Assembly (NCBI GenBank): GCA_026992705.1
Contig: JALWYT010000137.1
Location: forward strand, 1-13,343
Direction of reading: 5' to 3'
Origin: Thiotrichaceae bacterium
GTDB lineage: Bacteria; Pseudomonadota; Gammaproteobacteria; Thiotrichales; Thiotrichaceae
Length of the DNA stretch: 13,343 bases
Shown piece after piece: positions 1 to 7,280 of this stretch. A program made the position numbers and the translations under genes. How positions within the stretch are numbered: the first letter of the stretch is position 1; every line of letters starts with the position of its first letter. The notes below the pieces were generated by a model. It did no database searches, was not told the DNA's origin, and was given only the letters and a program-made list of their open reading frames with translations.

Positions 1-180
1 ATATTTACCCATGTATAAATCTGAAAAGAATTTTATTGAAGGTAGAAAAAAAGAAATGTCAGATAACTGACACTTTTTGTGATTTTTTAAATTTATTTGA
101 ATGAATGATTCTTTAACTCATAGATAGGATTGGATTACTAGGAGCTTTTTTATTTTAGTGATAATGTAATTCCTAGCACT

Positions 181-200
181 TTAATGAAATACTTCATTAA
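181..200 (-). terminator. weak hairpin overlapping the stop of the HHH-domain gene
   Basis: An 8-bp perfect stem (181-188 with 193-200) with a 4-base loop overlaps the stop codon of the minus-strand gene that ends at 197. The stem is A+T rich and no U-run follows it on the minus strand, so it may be only a weak 3' end structure. The bases to its left (1-180) show no gene or strong signal. Confidence 0.25.
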
Positions 201-775
201 CTTCGTAGTTTTTCCTGTAATTCTTTCAGCCCTGTCATATCATCTTGAACAGCTAACGTTGCTTGTTGTATCCACGTTTGTGCATTAGCTGGGCTAAAGC
301 GAATCCCCTTTTCTTTTAGTTGCCTTATTAACTTATCAATATCGGCTGCAATAAGTTGATTAAGGTCATGTATGCCGCACTCATTAAGTGCTTCATGTAA
401 TTTAGGACCAATGCCACTAATAACGGTAAGGTCATCAATATGATTATTTTCTCCTGATTCATTAGTCATATTTTTAACAACCGGGGCTTCCTCTTGTTGT
501 TTAAGAGCATCCTGTAATGCTAATGTTTTACTGGCTAATTCAGCTTCTAATTCTGCGAGTTTAGCTTGGCTAATGGCTTGTTCTTCTTTACAAGTTGCAA
601 TAGTTTTTTCAAGTACTTCAACTCTATTATTAAGTGCAGAAACATCAACACTAGTACGGGATTGTATGGTTGTATCTACATTATTCATTTGCTGAGGCTT
701 TTTCTTTATGAATAGTATGTAAAATAAAAATTCAAGTATCCAAGCAGTAATGACTCCAAAAATAAATAGTTTCAT
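197..775 (-). CDS. membrane-anchored coiled-coil protein with C-terminal helix-hairpin-helix domain
   Basis: About 192 residues from the start chosen here. A hydrophobic segment (about residues 3-23, followed by IKKK) should anchor the protein in the inner membrane with the rest in the cytoplasm. A charged, Glu/Ala/Leu/Lys-rich stretch (about 46-96) reads as coiled coil. The C-terminal part (about 113-170) begins DDLTVISGIGPKL, the hairpin signature of the HHH_5-like domains found at the ends of several bacterial proteins, where they bind nucleic acid or protein. An in-frame ATG 24 bases upstream (799) is possible, but only the ATG at 775 has a good ribosome site (GGGAGA, about 9 bases before it), so it is preferred. 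The role is unknown. It stands alone downstream of pyrE, 262 bp away. Confidence 0.75.
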   Translation of the reverse strand: MKLFIFGVITAWILEFLFYILFIKKKPQQMNNVDTTIQSRTSVDVSALNNRVEVLEKTIATCKEEQAISQAKLAELEAELASKTLALQDALKQQEEAPVVKNMTNESGENNHIDDLTVISGIGPKLHEALNECGIHDLNQLIAADIDKLIRQLKEKGIRFSPANAQTWIQQATLAVQDDMTGLKELQEKLRS

Positions 776-1037
776 AATCCAATTTCTCCCGTTGATCATC
801 TGATATCTAAAATGAGATCGTGAATGTTGCTACTCATTAGTAATCGCTATATTAAATGATGCAAATTTTATTAATATAATTGGTAACGACTTAGCGTAAT
901 TTATATAAAAGCTGGTGGGCTATATTACTTATTGTTCTGAATAGTTACTATGATTTTACGATATTAGTATAGCCTTATACTTTGGGAATATTTAATTTTT
1001 TTATGATAAATGACAATTTATGGTAGAATTGCAGAAA

Positions 1038-1679
1038 TTACACACCATATTTATCACGATATGCCTGTACATTATCTAATAATTCACGATTATGTATCGT
1101 AGTAGATATATGCTTGATTATATCAGATAAGCTGACAATATTAATAACTTCAATATCGTAACTTTCTTGTACTTCTTGTACTGCAGAAAATTCACCTACC
1201 CCCTTTTCTTGTCGGTCTAATGATATTGCAACACCTACTAATGTTGCATGATGGGCAGCGATAATATCAGCGGCTTCTCGAATGGCTGTACCTGCTGTAA
1301 TCACATCATCAACAATTAATACGCGACCTTGTAAGGGGGAACCGACAATATCACCACCTTCGCCGTGCGTTTTAGCTTCTTTTCTGTTAAAGGCATAAGG
1401 GTAATCCATGCCATGTTGTTCATAAAGTGCCATTGCAATTGTTGATACCAATGGAATGCCCTTGTATGCAGGACCAAACAGCATATCAAATTGTAAATTA
1501 GATTCAACAATCGTTTGAGCGTAAAAATGGCTTAATTTAGAAAGAGCTGAACCTGTTTGAAATAAGCCAGCATTAAAAAAATAGGGGCTAATGCGTCCAG
1601 ATTTTAGAGTAAATTCACCGAATTTAAGCACACCTTGTTGAATGGCAAAGTCGAGAAAGTCTTTTTGGAATGTTTTCAT
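1038..1679 (-). CDS. pyrE: orotate phosphoribosyltransferase
   Basis: Joins orotate to PRPP to make orotidine 5'-phosphate, the fifth step of UMP synthesis, in the cytoplasm. The 213 residues match the usual length of the gammaproteobacterial enzyme and read like E. coli PyrE throughout: KFGEFTLKSGR near residue 19, FGPAYKGIP near 68, the catalytic flexible loop RKEAKTHGEGG at 99-109 (Lys100, Lys103, His105), and the PRPP-binding motif VLIVDDVITAGTA at 120-132. The ATG lacks a strong Shine-Dalgarno sequence but matches the family start. A long hairpin lies 26 bases upstream of the start. E. coli pyrE is controlled by a UTP-sensitive attenuator in a similar place, so attenuation is conceivable but not shown. 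Confidence 0.97.
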   Translation of the reverse strand: MKTFQKDFLDFAIQQGVLKFGEFTLKSGRISPYFFNAGLFQTGSALSKLSHFYAQTIVESNLQFDMLFGPAYKGIPLVSTIAMALYEQHGMDYPYAFNRKEAKTHGEGGDIVGSPLQGRVLIVDDVITAGTAIREAADIIAAHHATLVGVAISLDRQEKGVGEFSAVQEVQESYDIEVINIVSLSDIIKHISTTIHNRELLDNVQAYRDKYGV

Positions 1680-1704
1680 TGAATTAAAGCGCTCTGATAA
1701 GAAG

Positions 1705-1744
1705 GAAGCTCTGATTAATAAAATTATTCATTAATCAGAGCTTC
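1705..1744 (-). terminator. 15-bp hairpin between the DUF302 gene and pyrE
   Basis: A perfect 15-bp stem (1705-1719 with 1730-1744) with a 10-base A+T loop sits 10 bases past the DUF302 stop and 26 bases before the pyrE start. On the minus strand the right side is pyrimidine-rich (CTTCCTTCTTATC) but not a true U-run. It can end the DUF302 transcript, or act as a leader structure for pyrE. Its stem also matches the tips of the palindromic element at 13185-13343. Confidence 0.55.
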
Positions 1745-1753
1745 TTTACGTTT

Positions 1754-2377
1754 TTAGAAATCACCTTCTGCTGCACGTTTCATAATTTCTTGAATTTTGT
1801 CTTTAACACCTGTTGCTGCTTTAAATAATTCTGGAGGTAACGGCTTCCCCCCATAAATCATCATATCCATATTGAGTGCATAAAGTGCAACTTTTCCATC
1901 TTTACCTTCTACCATTGATATACGACAAGGCAAATATGCTGAAAATGCATCACTATAGTCGACCATAGTCATTGCAATAAGCGGATCACAAAATTGATAA
2001 ATTTTTAATAGACGTTGTTCATTACCCGTCATTAATTTTACTTGATCAGAGAGTGGTAATTCACCTACTGCTTTCATATTAAGCTCATTAGCAACAGATT
2101 TCATAGCATCTTCTGCATCACTAGGTGATACACCTTCCTCAAGTGGTACTTTCCATACAGTCGCATCAGCTGAATTACCATATTTCTTTAAATCCTCCCA
2201 CATTGCCTTATAAACATCTTTAGCTTTTGGATCAAGCTCATTAAGTGCAGCCATTTCTGCTTGCATATCCATACCTTTGAAATTAGCCATTTGTGATCCA
2301 AATTTAATGTAGGCATAACCGCTACCAATCAATGCGATAAGCCCAATAATAGCAAGTAAATTACGAATCATACCCAT
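1754..2377 (-). CDS. DUF302 domain protein with N-terminal membrane anchor
   Basis: This 207-residue protein has one N-terminal hydrophobic helix (about residues 4-24). It has no cleavage site that I recognise, so it is probably anchored with its body in the periplasm. The second half (about 74-172) has DUF302 features: KIYQFCDP (Cys130) and LPCRISMVEGKDGKV (Cys151), the usual conserved core with its LPCRI-type strand. DUF302 proteins are common in sulfur-oxidizing and other proteobacteria, but their function is not established. The start is supported by a strong ribosome site (GGAGGA about 7 bases upstream). The gene stands alone: the SCP2-like gene upstream has its own terminator and the gene is followed by a hairpin. 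Nearness to aprMBA hints at a sulfur-metabolism context, which is inference. Confidence 0.85.
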   Translation of the reverse strand: MGMIRNLLAIIGLIALIGSGYAYIKFGSQMANFKGMDMQAEMAALNELDPKAKDVYKAMWEDLKKYGNSADATVWKVPLEEGVSPSDAEDAMKSVANELNMKAVGELPLSDQVKLMTGNEQRLLKIYQFCDPLIAMTMVDYSDAFSAYLPCRISMVEGKDGKVALYALNMDMMIYGGKPLPPELFKAATGVKDKIQEIMKRAAEGDF

Positions 2378-2497
2378 ATCTCATCCTCCAAAGTTTTACT
2401 GAAGAAAGTTCTAGTAATACAACCTTGAAGCTATCGTTAAATATAAGCTTCTAAAGTCTCTAAAATATGTTTTAAACTAGAAACCCCTTAAAAAATA

Positions 2498-2529
2498 AAG
2501 TCGGAATAGAATATGTTTTATTCCGACTT
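2498..2529 (-). terminator. Rho-independent terminator of the SCP2-like gene
   Basis: An 11-bp perfect stem (2498-2508 with 2519-2529) contains the core GTCGGAAT. On the minus strand it is followed by a T-rich tail (TTTATTTTTT), the classic intrinsic terminator layout. It lies 39 bases past the stop of the gene ending at 2569. Confidence 0.85.
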
Positions 2530-2568
2530 AAGTACAGTTCTATAAAATGCTAATTTCTATATACATAC

Positions 2569-2973
2569 CTATTCAGTATTAATCTTTGTCATCAATGCAA
2601 AGCTTTTTACAAAAGGTCCTGCCATTGCTGGAGTTTTTATCATTTGAGCATAATCTCCTTTTTCAAATTTTAATTTGCCTGTTGCATAAGCCATGCCCAT
2701 ACCCGTCATACCGAGTGGCTTTTTGACCCATTTCATCCAATTTTTACGGTCAGCACGCATATCCCAGTCTGGTTCTTCGCCATTATAGCTACCAGCACGA
2801 ACGCATTCACCGTTTTCTACAACAAAAACTCCTACAGGTTTATCTTCACCTTTAAACCCACAAGTAATAATGGAACTAAAACCGATAGCAGCCAATTTAT
2901 CTTTTACTTCAGGCTCGTTATTCCATTGCTCTTTAAGTTCATTCATCCACTCAGCTGAAAATAACTCTGGCAT
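2569..2973 (-). CDS. SCP2-type sterol-carrier-like protein
   Basis: A 134-residue protein without signal peptide or membrane segment, so presumably cytoplasmic. The pattern fits small stand-alone SCP2 domains, which form a hydrophobic lipid-binding tunnel: an N-terminal helix (FSAEWMNELKEQWNNEP), a central sheet, then GKLKFEKGDYAQMIKTPAMAGPFVKSF (99-125), whose GKLKFEKGD matches the family's conserved turn before the last helices. The natural ligand in bacteria is usually unknown. A strong ribosome site (AAGGAGAG) precedes the ATG. It is transcribed as a single gene, divergently from aprMBA across a 516-bp gap, and has its own terminator. A link to sulfur oxidation is inferred from position only. 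Confidence 0.8.
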   Translation of the reverse strand: MPELFSAEWMNELKEQWNNEPEVKDKLAAIGFSSIITCGFKGEDKPVGVFVVENGECVRAGSYNGEEPDWDMRADRKNWMKWVKKPLGMTGMGMAYATGKLKFEKGDYAQMIKTPAMAGPFVKSFALMTKINTE

Positions 2974-3019
2974 GTTTTCTCTCCTTATATATTTTTAATT
3001 TTTCATCAATTTTTACGAA

Positions 3020-3049
3020 TACATAGTTACGTATACATAGATTAATCAA
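3020..3049 (-). promoter_or_regulatory. candidate promoter for the SCP2-like gene
   Basis: On the minus strand, TTGATT (3044-3049) and TATGTA (3020-3025) are separated by 18 bases, a fair sigma70-type match about 50 bases before the start codon. In such A+T-rich DNA this could be chance. Confidence 0.3.
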
Positions 3050-3228
3050 GCTTATATGCTTGTCTATTTGTATAGCGGCTTGATCATAATCAATAGGAAG
3101 CATGACAAGCAAGAACAAATATTTGTTTTTTGTGGTATGAAGCTATCTCTTAAATCCATAAATAGATATAGCTGTTTGAATATATCAGTTTTCTTTAATA
3201 TTGTTATAATCTTTGCTTGAGTCTTTAC

Positions 3229-3254
3229 TAGCAATCAATCACAATTGCTTGCTA
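3229..3254. promoter_or_regulatory. operator-like dyad upstream of aprM
   Basis: Two 10-base half-sites (3229-3238 and 3245-3254), TAGCAATCAA and the inverse of TAGCAAGCAA, match at 9 of 10 positions around a 6-base spacer. It lies just downstream of a TATAAT at 3205-3210. The size and symmetry fit a dimeric regulator's site, but no regulator gene is in the window. Confidence 0.3.
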
Positions 3255-3379
3255 AATATGCAGAGGGTAGCCGCTCTTTAATAACTAGCCAATGTCAATT
3301 AAGGTTATTTTTGAGCATGGCAATATTTTGGCATAGAAAAAATTTATATGTATATATAGATAATACTTTGCTAGTGGTA

Positions 3380-3408
3380 TTGTATTATGTCCTCTATGGT
3401 GCTAAATA
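3380..3408 (+). promoter_or_regulatory. candidate aprMBA promoter
   Basis: TTGTAT (3380-3385) and TAAATA (3403-3408) are separated by 17 bases, giving a leader of roughly 75 bases before the aprM start at 3490. The match to sigma70 consensus is fair. An alternative start site is the TATAAT at 3205-3210, which lacks a good -35 box. Confidence 0.35.
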
Positions 3409-3489
3409 TAGCATCGCAAATTTTAGTTCAATTTTTTATCTATATTTTAGGAAAGTTTAATATACCTAATTAGCCAGGAGTTTTCGAGT

Positions 3490-4311
3490 ATGATCACTAC
3501 CAATCCCTTCACCGAATTAGTCAATCAATCGGTGGTTTCCTCATCGGAAATGACTTTTTACGTCATTGCGATGTTCGTTCTCGTTGTAGTAGGCGTTCTT
3601 TTAGACGTTCGCCACAAAAAGAGTAAAATTTATTTTGATTCACATGCAGAGGCTATGTCTAAGCTTGCAAAAACACCAATTAGCTCTGGAGAGAAAAGCT
3701 CATTACTAGTTAAAACAATTACTAATGAAGTGTTAACATCTTCCGAGTTCTCAAACCAGCAACGTCGTATCTCTCACTTAATGACTATGTATGGCTTTAT
3801 TATATTCGTTATTACTACGGTTATCTTAATGTTTACTGATGCTGGTGGTTTTTGGGCACTATTATGGCATCTCGGTGCGTTAAGTCTTGCAGCAGGTGGA
3901 TACTGGTTCTGGTTTGGTATCCGTGCAGATGTATCGGCAGAAGGTCAAAAATGGTACCAAATTGAATATCGTAGAGATGTGTTTATCCTATCATTACTTG
4001 CAATGTCAACTTTTGCATTAATTTGGTCATTCACTGGCTCACTATTCTTCTTCGGTCTATTCATTCTTGCTAGCACTATTTTATTTGGTACTGTTTTTTG
4101 GTCTAAGTTTGCTCATATGTTCTTTAAGCCATTTGCTGCTTATCAAAAGAAGGTTAGTTTTGCAGAAGGTGCACGTGAAAAATTACCTGACATTCCTGAT
4201 CTTGCTAGTGCAGAAACTCATGAAAGATTCCCTGATATTCCTGAGTATATGGGCAAGAACCCACAAAACATGGGTCTTGGAATTAAACGCGAAAAACCTC
4301 GCCACTACTAA
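3490..4311 (+). CDS. aprM: APS reductase membrane anchor AprM
   Basis: The 273-residue protein is directly upstream of aprBA, the arrangement known from sulfur oxidizers such as Allochromatium. AprM is thought to anchor AprBA to the cytoplasmic membrane and pass electrons from sulfite oxidation to quinone. About five hydrophobic segments are visible: residues 22-39, 97-116, 121-143, 164-182 and 184-204. Between the first two is a soluble loop of about 55 residues, and the C-terminal tail from about 213 is soluble, with repeated DIPD/DIPE motifs (FPDIPEYMG). His96, His127 and His209 lie at or in membrane segments and could be heme ligands, which is inference. A good ribosome site (AGGAG at 3476-3480) is 9 bases before the ATG. 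aprB follows after 34 bases, so co-transcription is expected. Confidence 0.9.
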   Translation: MITTNPFTELVNQSVVSSSEMTFYVIAMFVLVVVGVLLDVRHKKSKIYFDSHAEAMSKLAKTPISSGEKSSLLVKTITNEVLTSSEFSNQQRRISHLMTMYGFIIFVITTVILMFTDAGGFWALLWHLGALSLAAGGYWFWFGIRADVSAEGQKWYQIEYRRDVFILSLLAMSTFALIWSFTGSLFFFGLFILASTILFGTVFWSKFAHMFFKPFAAYQKKVSFAEGAREKLPDIPDLASAETHERFPDIPEYMGKNPQNMGLGIKREKPRHY

Positions 4312-4345
4312 TTTTTTAAGCATATAAGCTAAAGAGGATTTAATT

Positions 4346-4828
4346 ATGCCTACATTTGTATATATGACCCGTTGCGATGGTTGCGGGGACTGTGTTGATA
4401 TTTGTCCTTCAGATATTATGCACATCGATAAAGTAACTCGACGTGCTTATAACATCGAACCTAATATGTGTTGGGAATGTTATTCCTGTGTAAAAGCGTG
4501 CCCACACAATGCAATTGATGTTCGTGGTTATGCAGACTTTGCACCACTTGGGCACTCCGTACGTGTACGTCGTGATGAAGAAAAAGGTGTTATCGCATGG
4601 CGTATCATCTTTCGTAATGGTAAAAAAGACTGGGATCTACTTGCACCTATTACGACTAAGCCTTGGGGTAAACATATTCCCAATCTTAAAGAACAGCCAG
4701 CACCTGATGACTCAATGCGCAATAGTCATCTGCTTTTCAATGAACCAAAATATATTCGCCTAGATGATGGTGGGCTACATACACTAGAGTCTAATGGCTT
4801 ATCAATGAAAGAGGGAGTGTACTACTAA
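4346..4828 (+). CDS. aprB: adenylylsulfate reductase beta subunit (ferredoxin-type)
   Basis: Electron-transfer subunit of APS reductase, which in sulfur oxidizers runs from sulfite plus AMP to APS in the cytoplasm. Of 160 residues, the first 55 form a two-cluster ferredoxin domain. CDGCGDCVDICP supplies Cys10, 13, 16 and 20; CWECYSCVKACP supplies Cys42, 45, 48 and 52. Together these bind two [4Fe-4S] clusters, and the Trp between the first two cysteines of the second motif is typical of AprB. The rest is the C-terminal extension that wraps AprA in the known heterodimer. The ribosome site is AGAGGA at 4333-4338. Its stop codon overlaps the aprA start by one base (TAATG), indicating translational coupling and equal subunit supply. 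Confidence 0.97.
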   Translation: MPTFVYMTRCDGCGDCVDICPSDIMHIDKVTRRAYNIEPNMCWECYSCVKACPHNAIDVRGYADFAPLGHSVRVRRDEEKGVIAWRIIFRNGKKDWDLLAPITTKPWGKHIPNLKEQPAPDDSMRNSHLLFNEPKYIRLDDGGLHTLESNGLSMKEGVYY

Positions 4829-6711
4829 TGGGTTACGAAACTATTGTTGAAGACAATATTGATGTCTTAGTTGTTGGTGCTGGCCTAGGTGGTACAGGTG
4901 CCGCTTTTGAAGCTAGATACTGGGGTCAAGACAAGAAGATTGTTATTGCTGAAAAAGCAAATATTGACCGTTCTGGTGCAGTTGCACAGGGTCTTTACGC
5001 AATTAACTGTTATATGGGTACACGTTTCGGTGAAAACAACCCAGAAGATCACGTTCGTTATGCTCGTATCGACTTAATGGGTATGGTTCGTGAAGACTTA
5101 TTATTTGATATGGCACGTCACGTTGACTCGGCTGTTCACCAGTTTGAAGAATGGGGTCTTCCTATTATGCGTAATAAGAAGACTGGCACCTATCAGCGTG
5201 AAGGTCGTTGGCAGATCATGATTCACGGTGAGTCATACAAGCCTATCGTTGCAGAAGCAGCGAAAAAATCTGCAGATAAAGTATTTAACCGAATTTGTGT
5301 GACTCACTTATTAATGGATGAGAACAATAAAAACCGTGTTGCAGGTGCTGTAGGTTTTAATGTACGTACTGGTAACTACCATGTATTCAAGTCTAAAACT
5401 GTAATCGTCGGTGCTGGTGGTGCGTCTAACATCTATAAGCCACGTTCAGTCGGTGAAGGTGCAGGTCGTGTATGGTATGCACCTTGGTCATCAGGTTCTG
5501 CTTATGGTCTATTGATCGAAGCAGGTGCGAAAATGACACAGATGGAAAACCGTATCGTTCTTGCACGTTTCAAAGATGGTTATGGACCTGTTGGTGCTTA
5601 CTTCCTGCACTTGAAAACTTACACTCAAAACGCTTATGGCGAAGAGTATGAGTCTAAGTGGTTCCCTGAGCTACAAAAGATGGTAGGTAAAGAGTACCTT
5701 GACCCTGAAGCTTCTCACAGAACACATCGTCCAATTCCAACTTGTTTACGTAACCATGCACTTATCAATGAGGTAAATGCAGGTCGTGGTCCTATCCACA
5801 TGGTAACAATGGAAGCATTCCAAGACCCACACTTGGAAGAAATCGGATGGCACAACTTCTTAGGTATGACAGTTGGTCAGGCAGTACTTTGGGCTGCAAC
5901 TGATGTTGACCCTAAGTATGAAAACCCTGAATTAACAACATCTGAACCTTATGTAATGGGTTCACATGCAACAGGTTGTGGTGCATGGTGCTCTGGTCCT
6001 GAAGATGTTTCACCAAAAGAATACTTCTGGGGCTATAACCGTATGACAACAGTTGAGGGGCTATTCGGTTGTGGTGACGCAGTAGGTGGTACACCTCACG
6101 CATTCTCATCTGGTTCATTTACAGAAGGTCGTTTAGCAGCGAAAGCAGCTGTTCAGTACATCAATGACGGCAAAGCGGATGGCATTTCAGTTTCTCAAGC
6201 TCAAATTGAAAAGCGTAGAGAACAGATTTATAAGCCAATGGAAACTTATAGAGTTTATCGTAATGCTATCACTGCAGGTACTGTTAACCCTCACTACATT
6301 AACCCACGTCAAGGCTTAGATCGCCTACAAAAGTTAATGGATGAGTACGCAGGTGGTGTAACTGTAAACTACATGACTAACGACAAATTACTTAAGATCG
6401 GTCTTAAGAAATTAGCCATTTTAAATGAAGACTGGGAAAATGGTATCGCTGCTGAAGACATTCACGAATTACTTCGTGCATGGGAACTAAAGCATCGTAT
6501 ATTAACTTCTGAGTCAGTCATGCAACACACACTATTCCGTGAAGAAACTCGTTGGCCTGGTTATTACTACCGTGGTGACAAGTTGAAGCTTGACGATGAA
6601 AACTGGCATGTATTAACAGTTTCTCGTCGTGATCCTGAAACGGGTGAGTATACTATGGAAAAAGCACCTCTTTATCACATTGTTGATGATGAAGAAGAGG
6701 CAGCAGCATAA
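4828..6711 (+). CDS. aprA: adenylylsulfate reductase alpha subunit (FAD-binding)
   Basis: Catalytic flavoprotein of APS reductase. In this organism the expected direction is sulfite plus AMP to APS, which ATP sulfurylase or a similar enzyme can then use. The 627 residues match the usual AprA length. Visible features: the dinucleotide-binding motif VVGAGLGGTG at 15-24; the flavin-contacting SGAVAQGLYAIN at 49-60; RFKDGYGPVGA at 247-257, whose Arg should be the substrate-contacting arginine of the family; GSHATGCGAWCSGP at 378-391 with the conserved active-site His380; and the C-terminal FAD loop GCGDAVGGTPHAFSSGSFTEGR at 414-435. The ribosome site GAGGGAG lies inside the end of aprB. No frameshift or missing key residue is seen. 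A terminator follows about 75 bases after the stop. Confidence 0.98.
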   Translation: MGYETIVEDNIDVLVVGAGLGGTGAAFEARYWGQDKKIVIAEKANIDRSGAVAQGLYAINCYMGTRFGENNPEDHVRYARIDLMGMVREDLLFDMARHVDSAVHQFEEWGLPIMRNKKTGTYQREGRWQIMIHGESYKPIVAEAAKKSADKVFNRICVTHLLMDENNKNRVAGAVGFNVRTGNYHVFKSKTVIVGAGGASNIYKPRSVGEGAGRVWYAPWSSGSAYGLLIEAGAKMTQMENRIVLARFKDGYGPVGAYFLHLKTYTQNAYGEEYESKWFPELQKMVGKEYLDPEASHRTHRPIPTCLRNHALINEVNAGRGPIHMVTMEAFQDPHLEEIGWHNFLGMTVGQAVLWAATDVDPKYENPELTTSEPYVMGSHATGCGAWCSGPEDVSPKEYFWGYNRMTTVEGLFGCGDAVGGTPHAFSSGSFTEGRLAAKAAVQYINDGKADGISVSQAQIEKRREQIYKPMETYRVYRNAITAGTVNPHYINPRQGLDRLQKLMDEYAGGVTVNYMTNDKLLKIGLKKLAILNEDWENGIAAEDIHELLRAWELKHRILTSESVMQHTLFREETRWPGYYYRGDKLKLDDENWHVLTVSRRDPETGEYTMEKAPLYHIVDDEEEAAA

Positions 6712-6784
6712 CTTGATTTGCTGGCTTGATTACTCGTTGTAGTAGTACTTGATTGCAGCGAGTAATATCGAAAAAAACAGAGAA

Positions 6785-6817
6785 ACAAAAGGCCAATAAT
6801 TTTTATTGGCCTTTTGT
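6785..6817 (+). terminator. Rho-independent terminator of aprMBA
   Basis: A 15-bp perfect inverted repeat (6785-6799 with 6803-6817) has the core GGCCAATAA/TTATTGGCC followed by TTTTGTCTT. Because the stem's flanks are A-run and T-run it may work in both directions, but only a plus-strand gene ends nearby. Confidence 0.9.
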
Positions 6818-6828
6818 CTTTACATAAT

Positions 6829-6857
6829 TTGATTGGAAGTTTGTCTAAATATTTAAT
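6829..6857 (+). promoter_or_regulatory. candidate promoter for the 117-residue protein
   Basis: TTGATT (6829-6834) and TTTAAT (6852-6857) are 17 bases apart and lie between the aprA terminator and the next gene. A second pair, TTGAGT (6867-6872) with TATAAT (6891-6896), has an 18-base gap but would leave almost no leader. Either way the gene is probably transcribed apart from aprMBA. Confidence 0.35.
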
Positions 6858-6910
6858 TGTAATCATTTGAGTATTTATATAAGCCCCTAATATAATAATG
6901 GAAGTAGATT

Positions 6911-7264
6911 ATGACAGATATTACTAAGAAAACCGACGAAGAACTGTATGAGATTGCAAAACCTTGGTGGGAAGAGCTCATCAAATACTCAAACAATAAA
7001 AATTACCTAATGTTTGTTAAAAACTTTTCTCGATCTCTACGAGAAGGTGCAAATGAAATGGAAATTGGTAAACAGTTTGCTCGCAGTGATTTAGCTCAAA
7101 ATCTATCAAAAGACTATGATGTATTAGGAACTATAAGACGTGGTGATTATGTTACTGTGCTATTTAAACAACGTCATAAGAAAAAAGAAGGTGAATGGCT
7201 AGGTAGAATGGTACTCGGTATCGAAGACGGGCAAGTAAAGATATTTAGTGTTTCTTTATTCTAA
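6911..7264 (+). CDS. small unrecognised protein, possibly NTF2-like fold
   Basis: A 117-residue soluble protein without signal peptide or cysteines, which I cannot assign to a named family with certainty. The order of elements, helices to about residue 66 (TDEELYEIAKPWWEEL, then NYLMFVKNFSRSL) followed by strands (YDVLGTIRRGDYVTVLFKQRHK, WLGRMVLGIEDGQVKIFSVSLF), resembles small NTF2/DUF3887-like domains, where a mostly hydrophobic pocket is formed by a curved sheet. This is a fold guess, not a function. The ribosome site is weak (TGGAAG, about 6 bases before the ATG). It sits 200 bp after aprA beyond a strong terminator, so it is probably a separate unit, though its place next to aprMBA may matter. 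Confidence 0.7.
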   Translation: MTDITKKTDEELYEIAKPWWEELIKYSNNKNYLMFVKNFSRSLREGANEMEIGKQFARSDLAQNLSKDYDVLGTIRRGDYVTVLFKQRHKKKEGEWLGRMVLGIEDGQVKIFSVSLF

Positions 7265-7280
7265 AATAATTCAATCATTC

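Larger units (their letters stand above)
2974..3489. other. divergent intergenic region between the SCP2-like gene and aprM
   Basis: 516 A+T-rich bases with no convincing gene. It holds a candidate minus-strand promoter (3020-3049), an interrupted 8-bp inverted repeat (3057-3064 with 3114-3121), a TATAAT without a good -35 box (3205-3210), an operator-like dyad (3229-3254) and a candidate aprM promoter (3380-3408). A 71-codon open frame at 3245-3460 has no ribosome site and no recognisable protein sequence. Confidence 0.7.

Noticed and set aside
1316..1510. 64-codon minus-strand frame inside pyrE
   Set aside because: Shadow of the clearly conserved pyrE frame.
3245..3460. 71-codon plus-strand open frame upstream of aprM
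   Set aside because: No ribosome site, no recognisable protein sequence, and it lies in A+T-rich promoter DNA.
4828..6711. Dissimilatory sulfate reduction as the role of AprBA
   Set aside because: The aprM-aprB-aprA order is that of sulfur oxidizers and no qmo genes are seen; direction is inferred from this context.
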